This document shows, piece after piece, positions 1-8,637 of a stretch of DNA of 64,000 nt. Origin of the DNA: Chitinophaga pinensis. GTDB taxonomy: Bacteria > Bacteroidota > Bacteroidia > Chitinophagales > Chitinophagaceae. The translations under genes were made by a program, and so were the position numbers. The stretch is from the NCBI GenBank assembly GCA_945876095.1, contig CAMCMP010000014.1:31254-95253 (forward strand). Reading direction: 5' to 3'. The first letter of the stretch is position 1, and each line of letters begins with the position of its first letter. The notes under the pieces were generated by a model. The model was not told the DNA's origin. It saw only the letters and a program-made list of their open reading frames with translations, and searched no databases.

Positions 1-1
1 C

Positions 2-61
2 TTTAGCAAAAGATTAGAAATTGCATTCCAAGACCTTAATTGTATCAATAGAAATGCTTAA
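2..61 (+). CDS. C-terminal end of probable class II fructose-bisphosphate aldolase (partial)
   Basis: The first bases of the window are an open frame ending in TAA at 59-61. It encodes 19 residues that finish FQDLNCINRNA. Class II fructose-bisphosphate aldolases of Bacteroidota commonly end in a similar DLNNxNTLA-type tail, and that gene often lies just upstream of accD, as here. The call rests only on this short tail and on synteny, so it is tentative. The enzyme would cleave fructose 1,6-bisphosphate in glycolysis and gluconeogenesis. Confidence 0.45.
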   Translation, partial: FSKRLEIAFQDLNCINRNA

Positions 62-246
62 GTGAAATTTTCGAAAGAGAAAACACTATAAATGACAATA
101 CAAAATTTGATTTATTTCGAATATTGAATTTAATTTTTTATTTAAAAAGTTGATTCGAAAAATGAAAGTTTTAGTTTTTTTTCATTAAAAAGAAACAAAA
201 AATTAATACTAATTCCAAGATTAATTTTTTTGTTCGGCTAATTTAT

Positions 247-1158
247 ATGATCAAAGAAGAAGATTTTGACGCAAATCTGGCAGGAGAAGATGGTGTAACT
301 GAGGAAACAAAAAGGAGCTGGTTTAAGCGTATAAAAAAAGGAATTCTTACTCCTACCAAGGATAAGGCGGATGCTCCTGAAGGCCTTTGGACTAAATGTC
401 CATCTTGTAAATACACCTGTACCATAAATGAAATAAGAGAGAATTATTTTGTTTGTCCAAAATGTGAGTACCATCATCGAATTGGAAGTAGCGAATACTT
501 TGAAATTTTATTTGACGATAACCGATTTACAGAATTATTTTCAAATATTGTTTCAAAAGATTACTTAGGTTTTGTAGATCTTAAATCTTATGAAAAAAGA
601 TTGGAAGAGACCTGGAAAAAAACAGATATTCATGACTCAATTACTGTAGCTCACGGAAAAGTTGATACGAATGACTTAGTAGTTGCCTGCATGGATTTTG
701 AATTTATTGGAGGAAGCTTAGGTAGTGTGATGGGTGAAAAAATTTCCAGAGCCTGCGACTACTGTATCAAACACAGAATTCCATTTATGATCATCAATAA
801 AAGTGGTGGTGCCCGTATGATGGAAAGTGCATTTTCTTTAATGCAGTTAGCCAAAACCTCTGGCAAATTATCACAACTAACTGATAATAAAATTCCTTAT
901 ATATCATTGTGCACTGATCCAACTTTTGGTGGAACCACTGCTTCTTTTGCAATGTTAGGAGATATCATCTGCGGCGAACCCGGTGCACTTATTGGATTTG
1001 CTGGTCCAAGAGTAATTAAAGAAACGATTAAAAGAGATCTTCCAGAAGGTTTCCAGCGTAGCGAATTTTTATTGGAACATGGATTTCTTGATTTTATAGT
1101 TCATCGAAAAGAATTGAAGCAAAAAATGGCCTCCGTAATTGTATTATTTAGGCAGTAA
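247..1158 (+). CDS. accD: Acetyl-CoA carboxylase carboxyltransferase subunit beta
   Basis: This is the beta subunit of the carboxyltransferase half of acetyl-CoA carboxylase, which makes malonyl-CoA for fatty acid synthesis together with AccA and biotinyl-AccB. A four-cysteine zinc ribbon lies near residues 51-73 (CPSC and CPKC pairs). The crotonase-type carboxyltransferase fold follows, with [10 protein letters not shown] and a glycine-rich [16 protein letters not shown] segment. Length (303 aa) is normal for the family. Many homologues start at the SWFKR motif, but here no start codon is at that position. The ATG at 247 adds about 23 acidic residues before it. A hairpin terminator follows directly, so the gene is probably transcribed alone or with the aldolase upstream. 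Confidence 0.95.
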   Translation: MIKEEDFDANLAGEDGVTEETKRSWFKRIKKGILTPTKDKADAPEGLWTKCPSCKYTCTINEIRENYFVCPKCEYHHRIGSSEYFEILFDDNRFTELFSNIVSKDYLGFVDLKSYEKRLEETWKKTDIHDSITVAHGKVDTNDLVVACMDFEFIGGSLGSVMGEKISRACDYCIKHRIPFMIINKSGGARMMESAFSLMQLAKTSGKLSQLTDNKIPYISLCTDPTFGGTTASFAMLGDIICGEPGALIGFAGPRVIKETIKRDLPEGFQRSEFLLEHGFLDFIVHRKELKQKMASVIVLFRQ

Positions 1159-1171
1159 ATAGATCATTTTC

Positions 1172-1218
1172 AAAAAAAATGGCAGTTTCCACCAATAAGG
1201 AAACTGCCATTTTTTTTT
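1172..1218 (+). terminator. Rho-independent terminator after accD
   Basis: A near-perfect stem is formed by GGCAGTTTCC (1181-1190) and GGAAACTGCC (1199-1208) around an 8-nt loop. It is flanked by an A-run on the left and at least nine Ts on the right, so it could act on both strands. It lies 13 nt after the accD stop codon. Confidence 0.9.
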
Positions 1219-1304
1219 AGCTAGATCAACAGTTATTCAAAATAATAGTAATATTGAAATAGTTGTAGACATCAAATATTGAGACACTCTAGTTGTATTA
1301 ATTG

Positions 1305-1312
1305 TACTTTTG
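1305..1312 (+). promoter_or_regulatory. Bacteroidota-type -7 box for smpB
   Basis: TACTTTTG matches the Bacteroidota -7 consensus TAnnTTTG and is followed by CAT. The same TACTTTTGCAT string occurs before hemA at 23130. A -33 TTTG is not evident at the usual distance. Transcription would begin near 1319, which argues against translation starting at the TTG at 1310. Confidence 0.5.
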
Positions 1313-1327
1313 CATCAAATTTTAAGT

Positions 1328-1765
1328 TTGGAACTCAGCAACCGTAAAGCCTATCATGAATATTTTTTTGAGGCAACATTCATTGCAGGAATGGTGCTTG
1401 CCGGTACTGAAATCAAGAGTCTTCGGGCTGGCAAAGCCAGCTTTAATGATAGTTATTGCTTCTTTGATAAAGGTGAATTATTCGTAAAAAGCTTGCATAT
1501 TTCAGAATACAGCTTTGGCACCTACAATAACCATGAGCCAATGCAAGAAAGGAAGCTTTTACTCAACAAAAAAGAACTCCAAAAACTAGAAGCTAAAACA
1601 AAAGAAAAAGGATATTCAATTATTCCTCTTAAAATTTTTCTTACAGAAAAAGGTTTATTTAAAATGGAGATCGGTTTAGGAAAAGGAAAAAAGATTTATG
1701 ACAAAAGAGAAAGTATCAAAGAAAGAGAGACAGACAGAGATATCAAAAGGAAATATGGGATATAA
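1328..1765 (+). CDS. smpB: SsrA-binding protein SmpB
   Basis: SmpB binds tmRNA and brings it to stalled ribosomes for trans-translation. Signature segments are NRKAYHEYFFE near the N-terminus, LAGTEIKSLRAGKAS, and the basic GLGKGKKIYDKRESIKERE region that enters the ribosomal decoding centre. No ATG is available upstream. The frame opens at TTG 1310, but a -7 promoter box overlaps that codon, so I place the start at the in-frame TTG 1328, which gives MELSNRK. The leader would then be only about 8 nt. The C-terminal tail (DIKRKYGI) is slightly short but complete. Confidence 0.93.
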   Translation: MELSNRKAYHEYFFEATFIAGMVLAGTEIKSLRAGKASFNDSYCFFDKGELFVKSLHISEYSFGTYNNHEPMQERKLLLNKKELQKLEAKTKEKGYSIIPLKIFLTEKGLFKMEIGLGKGKKIYDKRESIKERETDRDIKRKYGI

Positions 1766-1892
1766 ATAATTTCTCAGGCTACTTTTTATTCTTTCTTTAA
1801 TGGCAGTAAAGCAATCTAATCAATTTGTATATTTGTATCCATTTTTGTGATTAGCATTGACGAATAATATTATTTATCATTATACAAATAAA

Positions 1893-2867
1893 ATGAATCT
1901 ATCAAATACTAGGATTGAGGTAATGAATTTTTTAGGCCAAAAAATGGATGCAATTGTAAGTGAATTTTTAAAAGACATAGACACTAACTGGCAACCAACC
2001 GATTTTTTGCCCGATAGTTCCTCAGAAAATTTTACCGCTAGCATTAAAGAATTACAAGAATCTTGTAAAGAATTACCCTACGATTACTTAGCAGTTTTAG
2101 TAGGTGATATTATCACAGAAGAGGCTTTGCCCACTTACCAAAGTTGGCTTACCGATGTAGAAGGAATTGATAAAATGGAACCACAGGGCTGGAGCAAATG
2201 GATAAGAATGTGGACAGCAGAAGAAAATAGGCATGGAGATTTGCTAAATAAATATATCTACCTTTCTGGAAGAGTGAATATGAAGCAAATGGAAATTAGC
2301 ACCCAACATTTAATTGCCGATGGTTTTGATATTGGAACGGGCAGAGATCCTTATAGAAATTTTGTATACACTTCGTTTCAAGAGATGGCTACCAATGTAT
2401 CACATCGTAGAACAGCCACCATTGCCAAAACACATGGATCTACGCAACTTTCAAAAATATGTGGAGTAATAGCAGCAGATGAAGCACGACATGCTAAAGC
2501 TTACAAAAGTTTTGTTGGCAAAATTTTTGAAATTGATCCTAGTGAAATGATGTTAGCCTTTGAAGATATGATGAGGAAAAAAATTGTAATGCCCGCACAT
2601 TTCCTTCGTCAATCTGGTGAAAAAATTGGACAAGCCTTTGACCATTTCAGTGATGCAGCCCAACGACTAGGAGTTTATACCACCTGGGACTACACTGATA
2701 TTTTAGAATCTTTAGTAAAAGAATGGGACATCTCCAACATTACAGGCATCAATGACAAAGCTGAAAAAGCTCGAGATTACTTGATGGCACTACCTGAAAG
2801 ATTTAGAAAAATTGCAGGAAGAAATCAAAAAGCACCATTAGAATATCAATTTAATTGGATCCATTAG
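1893..2867 (+). CDS. Acyl-ACP desaturase (stearoyl-ACP delta-9 type, soluble diiron)
   Basis: A member of the soluble fatty-acid desaturase 2 family. It introduces a double bond into acyl-ACP using a carboxylate-bridged diiron centre and reduced ferredoxin. The two metal-binding helical motifs are visible: EENRHGD near residue 110 and DEARHAKAY near residue 200. An additional metal glutamate is in DIITEEALPTY. The frame opens at TTG 1857, but the first ATG, at 1893, gives the usual N-terminus (MNLSNTRIEVM). A possible -7 box TATATTTG lies at 1828-1835. Together with accD it points to unsaturated membrane lipid synthesis. A hairpin follows at 2902-2955. Confidence 0.88.
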   Translation: MNLSNTRIEVMNFLGQKMDAIVSEFLKDIDTNWQPTDFLPDSSSENFTASIKELQESCKELPYDYLAVLVGDIITEEALPTYQSWLTDVEGIDKMEPQGWSKWIRMWTAEENRHGDLLNKYIYLSGRVNMKQMEISTQHLIADGFDIGTGRDPYRNFVYTSFQEMATNVSHRRTATIAKTHGSTQLSKICGVIAADEARHAKAYKSFVGKIFEIDPSEMMLAFEDMMRKKIVMPAHFLRQSGEKIGQAFDHFSDAAQRLGVYTTWDYTDILESLVKEWDISNITGINDKAEKARDYLMALPERFRKIAGRNQKAPLEYQFNWIH

Positions 2868-2901
2868 TAGTTAATCTTCCAATTATTATTTGAAAAGAAA
2901 A

Positions 2902-2955
2902 TACCCAATAGTTTTGTAAATGATAAATAATTAACACTAACAAAACTATTAGGTA
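2902..2955. terminator. AT-rich hairpin between convergent genes
   Basis: A 16-bp stem with one mismatch is formed by 2902-2917 and 2940-2955, with a 22-nt loop. It lies between the ends of the desaturase (+) and the FKBP lipoprotein (-). There is no good T-run, so termination is inferred from position and stem strength. Confidence 0.5.
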
Positions 2956-3085
2956 TATTTAATTAAAGCTTGATGATGGTTAATTACATCAACTTGATTA
3001 ATTTCCCAATTCAAATTCCCTATCCTCTCTTATAATTGAATGCTAGTTTATAAAACTATCATTGGGACATACTGATCAAAAATAA

Positions 3086-3574
3086 TTATTGAACATCTAA
3101 TAATTCGACAGAGAACACCAAATTTGAATTTGGTGGTACTGCAGATCCAGCACCTGAGCTTCCATAACCTAAAGAAGGGGGGATATATAAAATAATAGAA
3201 CCTCCTTTCTGAATTAAAGGAAGACCTAACTGCCAACCTAAAATTAATTGTGAAAGCCCAAAAATAGTACCTGTAGTATTTTCATCAAAAGAGGTGCTAG
3301 AAGTAGTTAATTTTCCAATGTACTTAACTGCAACATTTGTACAAACAGAAGGAACAGCTCCAGATCCTGGTGAAACTATTTTATAAAAAAATCCGCTTGG
3401 GTGTGCTGTACATTGCAAAGAATTAGCATCTAACCAAGCCTTTAAAGTAGTCACTTCGGCTGCAGGTGCAACTACGTTAGGTGCAACTAAAGTACATTTC
3501 TCGGGAGTGTTTGTTTTGTTACAAGCTGACAACAAAATGGTTATCGCTAGCAAGAGTGAAAATGATTTTTGCAT
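3086..3574 (-). CDS. FKBP-type peptidyl-prolyl isomerase, lipoprotein
   Basis: A predicted lipoprotein with a signal sequence and lipobox LLSAC (lipidated Cys18). After a variable linker the C-terminal part has the FKBP fold: VAVKYIGKLTTSSTSFDEN, then LILGWQLGLPLIQKGG, IPPSLGYGSSGAG and the final NLVFSVELLDVQ strand. It would catalyse cis-trans isomerisation of prolyl bonds in the periplasm. It is only 162 aa, a single FKBP domain plus anchor. It lies 12 nt downstream of the small membrane protein gene at 3587, so the two are probably one transcript. Confidence 0.88.
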   Translation of the reverse strand: MQKSFSLLLAITILLSACNKTNTPEKCTLVAPNVVAPAAEVTTLKAWLDANSLQCTAHPSGFFYKIVSPGSGAVPSVCTNVAVKYIGKLTTSSTSFDENTTGTIFGLSQLILGWQLGLPLIQKGGSIILYIPPSLGYGSSGAGSAVPPNSNLVFSVELLDVQ

Positions 3575-3586
3575 GGATTTTTGTAA

Positions 3587-3931
3587 TTAGTGAATGTTTG
3601 TAATGGTGATCGATTTATTTTCCTTTGATTTTAATTCTTGATATAATTGTTCATTCATTTCCCACTTATATTGCATTCTAAAATAAGCATAAAAAAGTAC
3701 AACCCCAATCATTGCTAATACTGCTGTAAAAAACATACCCGAAGAGGTGGCTGAAATTTTCATATACCAGTCGGGAAGAAAAATTCTGATTACCACAATC
3801 AATAAAATGATAGGTAACCCAAACAAAAGAGCCATAGGAAGTCCACCATAAAGTTTACGCTTAAAGGTGTTTTCAATTTCCCTATTTTTCTCCCAATACC
3901 TTAAAAAAGCCTTGTCTTTTTCACTTATCAT
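3587..3931 (-). CDS. Small two-helix membrane protein of unknown function
   Basis: A 114-aa protein. A charged N-terminus is followed by two hydrophobic segments, near residues 32-52 (MALLFGLPIILLIVVIRIFL) and 66-84 (FFTAVLAMIGVVLFYAYF). The C-terminus is charged and lysine-rich. I do not recognise a named family. It sits immediately before the FKBP lipoprotein gene on the same strand. It is credible as a gene because of its coherent topology and the tight spacing. Confidence 0.72.
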   Translation of the reverse strand: MISEKDKAFLRYWEKNREIENTFKRKLYGGLPMALLFGLPIILLIVVIRIFLPDWYMKISATSSGMFFTAVLAMIGVVLFYAYFRMQYKWEMNEQLYQELKSKENKSITITNIH

Positions 3932-4014
3932 GACGTAAAGTTAACCATTTAATAGGAAGTAGTTTTGCAAATTGAGTAATATTAAGTAGGTTTGGTTATA
4001 CTAAATTTGATTTT

Positions 4015-4884
4015 GTGAAAATAGAACAATATGTAGTCCAATTTTTATACACTTCAAAAAAAGTGACTCTTCAGGGTATCGGCACTTTTACTTTAGATCC
4101 ATCCGTATTATTACCTATGGAAAATGAAAAGGAAAAAGATATCTTACTTCCTGAAAATGCCTTTCAATTTTTATTCAATCCAAAGGCAACTGAAGATACA
4201 GAATTAGTAAATTATATTGTTCAACATACAGGAAAAATGTTTCCTTTAGCTTCTTCAGATCTAGACTCTTACATTACATTAGCAAAACAGTTTTTAAATA
4301 TTGGCAAACCTCTAGTTATTGAAGGAGTTGGAACTATTCAAAAAACTCAGCAAGGAGATTATCAATTTATTCCTGGTCATTTTATTACTCCAAAAATAGA
4401 TGACATTCCAAAACAACTAAGAGAAAAAAGAGACGAAAGTATTTCTTTTGAGACCCCTATTAAAGTCAATAAAAGAAATGTACAATTTGCATTGGTTGCT
4501 GTTCTATTATTATTAATAGGATTTGCTGTATTTTATTTAATGCAAGAAAATATTTCAGATTCTCAAACAGCAACCTCAGGGAAAATTGCTCCTATAGATT
4601 CTCTGAAACTAAAATCAATTGATTCTGCTAAAATTGCCAATACTAATTTAAATAGTAAAGACAGCTTTAGTTTTAAAATCATACTCAAAAAGTACCCTTC
4701 CGCTGAAGAAATGAAAACGGTCTATAACAGACTTACTTCCTACGGGCATAAGCTTATTATAATAAAATTAGATTCATCTAATTATGAATTAGCTATACCT
4801 TTTAAAACCCCTCTCTCTGACACTTTGAGGGCAAAGGATTCTTTAAAAGAATTTTTTGGCGGCTCCCCCTATGTTAAATTTTAA
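4015..4884 (+). CDS. HU-CCDC81-like and SPOR domain membrane protein
   Basis: A Bacteroidota architecture of N-terminal HU/CCDC81-like repeats (residues about 1-140, with VTLQGIGTFTLDP and later LVIEGVGTIQ), one transmembrane helix near 158-178 (ALVAVLLLLIGFAVFYL), and a C-terminal SPOR-like domain near 210-289. SPOR domains bind denuded septal peptidoglycan, so a role in cell division or the envelope is likely. The start is GTG 4015. A TAAATTTG -7 box at 4002-4009 would place transcription almost on the start codon, so the message may be leaderless. The exact function is unknown. Confidence 0.8.
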   Translation: MKIEQYVVQFLYTSKKVTLQGIGTFTLDPSVLLPMENEKEKDILLPENAFQFLFNPKATEDTELVNYIVQHTGKMFPLASSDLDSYITLAKQFLNIGKPLVIEGVGTIQKTQQGDYQFIPGHFITPKIDDIPKQLREKRDESISFETPIKVNKRNVQFALVAVLLLLIGFAVFYLMQENISDSQTATSGKIAPIDSLKLKSIDSAKIANTNLNSKDSFSFKIILKKYPSAEEMKTVYNRLTSYGHKLIIIKLDSSNYELAIPFKTPLSDTLRAKDSLKEFFGGSPYVKF

Positions 4885-4922
4885 ATCAAACATCTATTTC
4901 CAATAAATAGATAACAATACTT

Positions 4923-5612
4923 ATGAAAGGGTCTTCACTAAAAAATTTCACTCTTTTTTTTAGTCTAATCGCATTAACTGATTTAGTTGCAGTCCAATAT
5001 GACTTACCTCTTGTTCATACCCTAGCTAAACCCTTTCTCATACCTGTATTGGCAGCAATGCTTTACAATTCAGCAATAGCTGGCTCTAAAAAATTAGTAC
5101 CAATAGGCTTATTTTTTTCTTGGTGGGGTGATATTTTTTTATTGTTGGACAGACCTGGCTCATTTTATTTTATCGCCGGTTTAGCTAGTTTTTTAACTAC
5201 CCATGTATTGTATATTTTTTATTTTCTATCGATAAAAAATAAAGCACCTTCTCTATTTAAAAAACAACCTATTTGGTTTTTATTAACTTTAGGTTATGGT
5301 GTAGGGTTAGTAATTTTATTGCTACCACATTTAGGTGTATTAAAAATTCCCGTCGTTTTGTATGCAACTGTTATCTGCAGTATGCTTTTGGGTAGTTTGC
5401 ATATCTATTTTAAAACCAATCGTCCAGCTAATAAATTCTTCATTTTGGGAGCAACCCTATTTGTACTGTCAGACTCTTTATTGGCAATTAATAAATTTTA
5501 TCAACCATTTCCAATGGCTGGTGTAGGTATTATGCTAACTTATTGTTTAGCACAATATTTCATTGTCAGGGGAAGTATTACATTAGATAGTACAGCAATT
5601 CCAAACCAGTAA
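4923..5612 (+). CDS. YhhN family membrane protein (lysoplasmalogenase-like)
   Basis: A 229-aa polytopic protein with about eight hydrophobic helices. Conserved polar residues of the YhhN/TMEM86 family are visible in FSWWGDIFLLL and LGATLFVLSDSLLAINKF. The family includes lysoplasmalogenases that hydrolyse vinyl-ether lysolipids. The activity in bacteria is established only for some members, so the substrate here is inferred. It starts at ATG 4923, 38 nt after the SPOR protein, and its end nearly meets metZ on the other strand. Confidence 0.82.
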   Translation: MKGSSLKNFTLFFSLIALTDLVAVQYDLPLVHTLAKPFLIPVLAAMLYNSAIAGSKKLVPIGLFFSWWGDIFLLLDRPGSFYFIAGLASFLTTHVLYIFYFLSIKNKAPSLFKKQPIWFLLTLGYGVGLVILLLPHLGVLKIPVVLYATVICSMLLGSLHIYFKTNRPANKFFILGATLFVLSDSLLAINKFYQPFPMAGVGIMLTYCLAQYFIVRGSITLDSTAIPNQ

Positions 5613-5635
5613 ATAGAACAATTGGACTTACACCA

Positions 5636-6799
5636 TTAACATTTTTCTAATGCCTGCATAATATCAGCTAGGATATCATCTACATGTTCTAAACCAACAG
5701 ATATTCGAATAAGACCTGGAGTTATATTAGTAGCCAAGCGCTCTTCTTCTGTTAATTTTGAATGAGTAGTACTTGCAGGATGAGAGGCAATACTTCGGGT
5801 ATCACCAAGATTAGCCGTAAGTGAAAGCATTTTAAGACTATTTAAAAAAGTACGACCAGTTTCCAACCCTCCTGAAAGATTGAAACAAACTATTCCTCCG
5901 CCATTTTGCATTTGCTTAATAGCAATTTCGTATTGAGGATGACTTGGAAGAAAGGGGTATTTCAAAAAACTAATTTTGGGATGATTTTCCAATATGGTAG
6001 CAATGTGTAAGGCATTCTTAGCATGCCTTTCCATTCGTACATCTAAGGTTTCGAGGCTCTTACTCAACACCCAAGCATTAAAAGGCGACATAGCAGGACC
6101 AGTACTTCTACAGAAAGCAAATATTTCATCAATTAACTCCTTTTTACCAACCACCACTCCACCTAAAACACGTCCCTGCCCATCAATCCATTTAGTAGCT
6201 GAATGTACCACTAGATGCGCTCCAAAATCAATAGGACGTTGGCAAACAGGGGTAGCAAAACAATTATCAACATTTAAAATAAGGTTGTATTTTATAGCCA
6301 GCAAACTCAACTTCTCTAAATCAATAACAGCCAAACCAGGATTAGTAGGCGTTTCCACATAAATCATCTTGGTATTAGGTCGGATGGCAGCTTCCCATTG
6401 ATCAGGTTGTTCAGCACTCACATAACTATATTCGATACCATAATTAGGGAGATATTTTTTTATCAATGTATGCGTACTTCCAAATATGGAATTACAAGAT
6501 AAAAGATGATCGCCTTTTTTTAATAAGGCCATAAATGAAGCAAAAACAGCACTCATTCCAGATGAGGTAGAACATCCAGCCTCTGCACCTTCAAGAGCCA
6601 CCATTTTATCGGTAAATTCCTTTACACTAGGGTTACTAAAGCGACTATAAATATTGTCCTCACTCTCATCAGCAAAAGCTGCGCGCATATCTTCAGCATT
6701 TTCAAAACAAAAACTACTTGAAAGAAACAAGGGAGTGGAATGTTCCATTTCATTGGTTCGATCAGTTTGAATACGAATAGCCTGTGTAATTGGGTTCAT
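5636..6799 (-). CDS. metZ: O-succinyl/O-acetylhomoserine sulfhydrylase, PLP enzyme
   Basis: A Cys/Met metabolism PLP enzyme of 387 aa. The lysine that binds PLP is in HSATKWIDGQ (about K203). The substrate region STGPAMSPFNAWVLSKSLE resembles MetZ rather than cystathionine gamma-synthase or lyase. It would condense an activated homoserine with sulfide to give homocysteine, so it consumes the product of the nearby sulfite reductase. The activating enzyme MetX is encoded 0.8 kb away on the opposite strand, which favours O-acetylhomoserine as the substrate. Cystathionine synthase or lyase activity cannot be excluded from sequence. A strong hairpin lies in the upstream region at 6868-6910. Confidence 0.85.
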   Translation of the reverse strand: MNPITQAIRIQTDRTNEMEHSTPLFLSSSFCFENAEDMRAAFADESEDNIYSRFSNPSVKEFTDKMVALEGAEAGCSTSSGMSAVFASFMALLKKGDHLLSCNSIFGSTHTLIKKYLPNYGIEYSYVSAEQPDQWEAAIRPNTKMIYVETPTNPGLAVIDLEKLSLLAIKYNLILNVDNCFATPVCQRPIDFGAHLVVHSATKWIDGQGRVLGGVVVGKKELIDEIFAFCRSTGPAMSPFNAWVLSKSLETLDVRMERHAKNALHIATILENHPKISFLKYPFLPSHPQYEIAIKQMQNGGGIVCFNLSGGLETGRTFLNSLKMLSLTANLGDTRSIASHPASTTHSKLTEEERLATNITPGLIRISVGLEHVDDILADIMQALEKC

Positions 6800-6867
6800 A
6801 GTATTAATATCAACTCCAATCCCAGTCTTCCAAATAGAGAAAAATAAGAATGGAGAGTTAAAAAATT

Positions 6868-6910
6868 GCTTTATTAATTATTTTCAAAAAAAGAAAATTA
6901 TTAATAAAGC
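6868..6910 (-). terminator. 18-bp hairpin with T-run between the OsmC gene and metZ
   Basis: Arms 6868-6885 and 6893-6910 pair with one mismatch around a 7-nt loop. On the minus strand the stem is followed by AATTTTTT, so it looks like an intrinsic terminator. It is 162 nt after the OsmC gene stop and about 70 nt before metZ. It could end the OsmC transcript or act as an attenuator in the metZ leader. I see no SAM riboswitch core upstream. Confidence 0.6.
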
Positions 6911-7071
6911 GTTCATTAAAAAAGAACTCATTGCAATTTAGTTTCAAAAATTGACAAATGATATTTCATTCAATTTCAAAAACATAACTCAACTTTTAAA
7001 ATCAATTTTGTTTTTGTCAAAGGAAAAAACAAAATTTTACAAATCTAAATAATCTTAACTCATCAGCTCTT

Positions 7072-7506
7072 TTAAGAGGCAGAAGTTTTAGTTACTCTTA
7101 CCTCCCAACTAAGGTTGGTTCCGCCTCTTCGAAGCGTTTCAGACACAGAGCAGTACTTATTCATTGATAGATCGCAAGCGCGTTGAGCTTTATCTAAATC
7201 TATATCTCCCGTAAGCTCAAATACGATCTTTACATTTTCCCAGAGAGAGGGTTCCTTCCCTACTTCACGTTCTCCTTCAATGTGCATTGAAAAATCAACG
7301 ATCGTCTGGCGTTGCTTTTGAAGGATCATTACAATATCTATACCACTACATCCTCCCATACCCATCAATAATACCTGCATGGGTCGTATACCAAAATCTA
7401 CCCCACCGCTTTCAGTACTGGTATCCATTTTTAACAGGTGTCCGCTGGCATCGATGGCCTCAAAACCAAAATCACCTGCCACCCTCTTTAAATTTATTTT
7501 GATCAT
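7072..7506 (-). CDS. OsmC family thiol-dependent peroxidase-like protein
   Basis: A 144-aa OsmC/Ohr fold protein. The two redox cysteines of the family are present in MGGCSGIDIVMIL and NKYCSVSETL, and the long central helix follows the first. OsmC proteins reduce organic hydroperoxides. This version is closest to the YhfA-like branch, whose physiological substrate is less certain. It lies between metZ and the divergent metX, with only 69 nt separating its start from metX, so the two share a promoter region. Its association with methionine and sulfide metabolism is suggestive only. Confidence 0.85.
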   Translation of the reverse strand: MIKINLKRVAGDFGFEAIDASGHLLKMDTSTESGGVDFGIRPMQVLLMGMGGCSGIDIVMILQKQRQTIVDFSMHIEGEREVGKEPSLWENVKIVFELTGDIDLDKAQRACDLSMNKYCSVSETLRRGGTNLSWEVRVTKTSAS

Positions 7507-7575
7507 TTCTCAATATTTTTACAAATATAAATGCTGCAAGCCTTTACTTTGCATTTTTATACGTATTGTTACTAA

Positions 7576-8589
7576 ATGAACTATTTGCATTATCCACATA
7601 CATTAGCTTTGGAATGCGGTGAGTCACTGCCTTCAATAACCATTGCTTACAGCACTTATGGGACAATGAATGCTGATAAAAACAACGTTGTTTGGGTCTG
7701 CCATGCCCTTACAGCCAATTCAGAAGCTGCAGACTGGTGGGGTGGAATGATTGGATCTGATCAAGTTATAGACCCCGAAAAGCATTTTATAGTTTGTGCC
7801 AACATCCTAGGTTCTTGTTATGGCAGCACTGGCCCCCTCAGCATTAACCCTGTTACAGAAGCTCCTTATTATAGTAGCTTTCCGCTAATTACCATCCGCG
7901 ATATGGTAAAAGCCCATATCCTTTTACGTGAGCACCTTGGAATTGAAAAAATATTTTTATTAATGGGTGGAAGTATGGGTGGCTACCAAGCCATGGAATG
8001 GTGTATCATGGAAAATGATAGAATTGGACAGTTATTTTTACTAGCCACCTCTGCTACTGAAAGTGCCTGGGGAATAGCGATACACACCGCACAGCGGTTG
8101 GCAATTGAAGCCGATCAAAGTTGGCAGTCGCCCTCAGCAGAGGCAGGTGCAAATGGTTTGAAAGCAGCCAGAGCCATTGGTATGCTAACCTATCGAAATT
8201 ACCAAATTATGGTAGCCCAACAAAAAGATCCAGATTCAGAAAAAATAGATCAATATAAAGCCTCCTCCTATATTCAATACCAAGGGAGCAAATTGGTGCA
8301 ACGTTTCAATGCGATGAGTTATTGGTTACTTTCAAAGAGTATGGACAGTCACCATATTGGAAGAGGTAGAGGTGGAAACACTGCTTTGATTTTAAAGGAT
8401 ATTATTCAAAAGACTCTGCTAATTGGAATCAACAGCGATATTCTTTGTCCGATTGCTGAGCAGCAGTTTTTAAACCGACATCTTCCCAATGCAAATTTGG
8501 TAGTGATTGATTCTAACTATGGTCATGATGGATTTATGGTAGAGACAAGTATTATCTCTCAACACTTAGCCAATTGGATGGGGAAATAA
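7576..8589 (+). CDS. metX: Homoserine O-acetyltransferase
   Basis: An alpha/beta-hydrolase fold enzyme that activates homoserine with acetyl-CoA in methionine synthesis. The nucleophile is in LLMGGSMGGYQAMEW (about Ser133). The acidic residue is in GINSDILCPIAEQ and the histidine in NYGHDGFMVE near the C-terminus. Length is 337 aa, as expected without a C-terminal CBS pair. Acetyl versus succinyl specificity cannot be read reliably from the name or fold. It is divergent from the OsmC gene and pairs functionally with metZ. Confidence 0.93.
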   Translation: MNYLHYPHTLALECGESLPSITIAYSTYGTMNADKNNVVWVCHALTANSEAADWWGGMIGSDQVIDPEKHFIVCANILGSCYGSTGPLSINPVTEAPYYSSFPLITIRDMVKAHILLREHLGIEKIFLLMGGSMGGYQAMEWCIMENDRIGQLFLLATSATESAWGIAIHTAQRLAIEADQSWQSPSAEAGANGLKAARAIGMLTYRNYQIMVAQQKDPDSEKIDQYKASSYIQYQGSKLVQRFNAMSYWLLSKSMDSHHIGRGRGGNTALILKDIIQKTLLIGINSDILCPIAEQQFLNRHLPNANLVVIDSNYGHDGFMVETSIISQHLANWMGK

Positions 8590-8637
8590 GTTGGTTACTA
8601 AAAACATCAAAATAGACATTTCATTATTATAAACCTT

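Noticed and set aside
5994..6362. 122-codon frame on the plus strand opposite metZ
   Set aside because: It is the antisense shadow of a well conserved PLP enzyme gene, with no start signal or family resemblance.
6800..7071. SAM riboswitch upstream of metZ
   Set aside because: None of the conserved SAM-I, SAM-II or SAM-IV core sequences could be recognised on the minus strand. Only a terminator-like hairpin is present.
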